Origin: Luteitalea sp.
Lineage (GTDB): Bacteria > Acidobacteriota > Vicinamibacteria > Vicinamibacterales > Vicinamibacteraceae
DNA: 53,425 nucleotides
Direction of reading: 5' to 3'
Assembly: GCA_009377605.1 (NCBI GenBank)
Contig: WHTT01000043.1
Span: 1 to 53,425, forward strand
Under the pieces are notes generated by a model. It saw only the letters and a program-made list of their open reading frames with translations, was not told where the DNA came from and ran no database searches. The position numbers and the translations under genes were made by a program. The stretch's first letter is position 1. The number at the start of each line of letters is the position of its first letter. Positions 52,439 to 53,425 of the stretch are shown one piece after another.

Positions 52439-53425
52439 TCATGAGGCCGGCGCGCCGCCGATTTTGCGCGACGATTGAAAGAAGAACAGCACCATCAGCA
52501 TGATGCCGAACGACATGGTGGCCGCAAAGAGCCAGAAGGCCGTCCAATCGCGTGAGACCACACCGGCTGCCGTCGAGGAGAAGTAATCCAGAATACCGCC
52601 GGACACGAGCGAGCCGGCGAGCATGCCGACGCCGTAGGTCACGAATGTGATGAACCCCTGAGCCGTGCTGCGCAGATGCTGCGGCGCTTCCTGATCCGTA
52701 TAGAGCTGTCCCGCGATGAAGAAGAAGTCGTAGCAGATGCCGTGCAGCAGAATGCCGCCGTAGAGCATCCACACCAGCTCGCCGTTGTTTCCGGCCGCGA
52801 AGAGCACGTAGCGCGCACTCCAGGCCGCCATGCCGACGAGCAGCAGGACGCCTCGGATAGAGATCGCACGGAACACGAGGGGCATGGCCAGCAGCATGGG
52901 GACCTCGGACATCTGTCCGAGGGTCATCTTGCCGGCGGCGTTCACGACGCCGACCTCGTTGAGATAGGGGTTCGTGAACGAATAGTAAAACGTCAAGGGG
53001 ATGCAGGCCAGAATGGAGGCGATGACGAACACCGCGAACGAGCGCTGCTTCATCATGGCCAAGGCGTCCAGGCCGAGGATCTGGCGGACCGATGCCGTTT
53101 GCCCTTTGGCGCGCGGCGGCGTGTGCGGCAGCGCGACCAGGCTGTAGACGGCCATGACGACGCTCGCGGCGGCGGCCAGGAGGAACGGTGTGGACTGCGC
53201 TTCGATTCGCATGAAGCCGACCACGAGGTTGATGGCGATCCAACCGAGCGTGCCCAAGGTTCGAATCGGTGGGAAATCGCGGGCAGGGTTTGCCACCTGC
53301 TGCATCGTGATGGAATTGGTGAGCGCGATGGTGGGGAAATAGCACAGGCAAAATGCGAGGAGAACGACATAGACCGCGCCGAAGCTCGTGACCTGTGTCG
53401 CCAGCAGCATGAGCACCGCGCCCAG
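52439..53425 (-). CDS. Partial MFS nucleoside permease (NupG/XapB-like)
   Basis: The gene runs off the window at 53425 and lacks its N-terminus. The visible 328 or so residues cover the later helices of a nucleoside:H+ symporter-family MFS protein. Features include YFPTIALTNSITMQQV, FPPIRTLGTLGWIAINLVVG and SEVPMLLAMPLVFRAISIRG. About 80-90 residues are expected to be missing. It probably imports nucleosides. It is convergent with ggt. No further genes can be read beyond the edge. Confidence 0.82.
   Translation of the reverse strand: MGAVLMLLATQVTSFGAVYVVLLAFCLCYFPTIALTNSITMQQVANPARDFPPIRTLGTLGWIAINLVVGFMRIEAQSTPFLLAAAASVVMAVYSLVALPHTPPRAKGQTASVRQILGLDALAMMKQRSFAVFVIASILACIPLTFYYSFTNPYLNEVGVVNAAGKMTLGQMSEVPMLLAMPLVFRAISIRGVLLLVGMAAWSARYVLFAAGNNGELVWMLYGGILLHGICYDFFFIAGQLYTDQEAPQHLRSTAQGFITFVTYGVGMLAGSLVSGGILDYFSSTAAGVVSRDWTAFWLFAATMSFGIMLMVLFFFQSSRKIGGAPAS

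Overview
This 53.4 kb window is high-GC chromosomal DNA. It probably comes from a soil-type acidobacterium, most likely near Vicinamibacteria. That is inferred from gene content: a PVC-type NHL/HEAT/cytochrome c protein, FG-GAP and ASPIC/UnbV proteins, PQQ quinoproteins, two 3-keto-disaccharide hydrolase (DUF1080) proteins, GEG-type N-acyl-D-amino-acid deacylases, and remnants of an Oar-like TonB receptor and an acidobacterial-style ABC permease. No rRNA, tRNA, CRISPR array or transposase gene was found.

Region 1 (1-10054) is a dense core-gene block on the + strand. It runs gpsA, ftsY, ribD, ribE, ribBA, ffh, rpsP, khpA, rimM, trmD, rplS, rnhB and a small membrane protein. Both SRP GTPases flank the riboflavin genes, and most junctions are 4-base GTGA overlaps or gaps of a few bases. 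Region 2 (10200-19174) holds a ThiE/TenI-like protein, a RodZ-like protein, HyuA without HyuB, a CoxG-like protein, a DHA2 exporter, a ParS/ParT-type (Xre/RES) toxin-antitoxin pair, and a TetR regulator divergent from an SDR. The SDR is coupled to a broken MFS gene that ends in an ABC-permease scrap.

Region 3 (19176-34662) carries two GEG-type D-aminoacylases, a chimeric TonB-receptor/rhamnogalacturonan-lyase frame and a PQQ dehydrogenase with an inserted cytochrome c domain. It also holds a + strand group of malate synthase, a Cys-type formate-dehydrogenase-like molybdoenzyme, an OFA-family antiporter and an APC permease; this group suggests C1/C2 acid (oxalate, formate, glyoxylate) metabolism. 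Region 4 (34731-53425) is mostly exported proteins: a beta-helix protein, CRTAC1-like and FG-GAP proteins, a TPR / DUF1080 / PQQ-propeller operon, a D-threonine-aldolase-like enzyme with RidA, a second APC permease, a second DUF1080 protein, the large cytochrome protein, gamma-glutamyltransferase and a partial nucleoside permease. Together they point to scavenging of sugars, peptides and D-amino acids.

The most unusual feature is the repeat content between genes. Three families of short-period degenerate tandem arrays occur: period 7 ACTGNNC, period 8 TCACCNNG and period 9 CACGAAGNN. Each has conserved bases plus two free positions, and each occurs at least once as an inverted pair. A separate class consists of GTAG-palindrome/palindrome-CTAC elements; one such element is nested inside another palindrome and flanked by a 6-base direct repeat. 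There is also a REPIN-like 30-base inverted repeat just upstream of gpsA.
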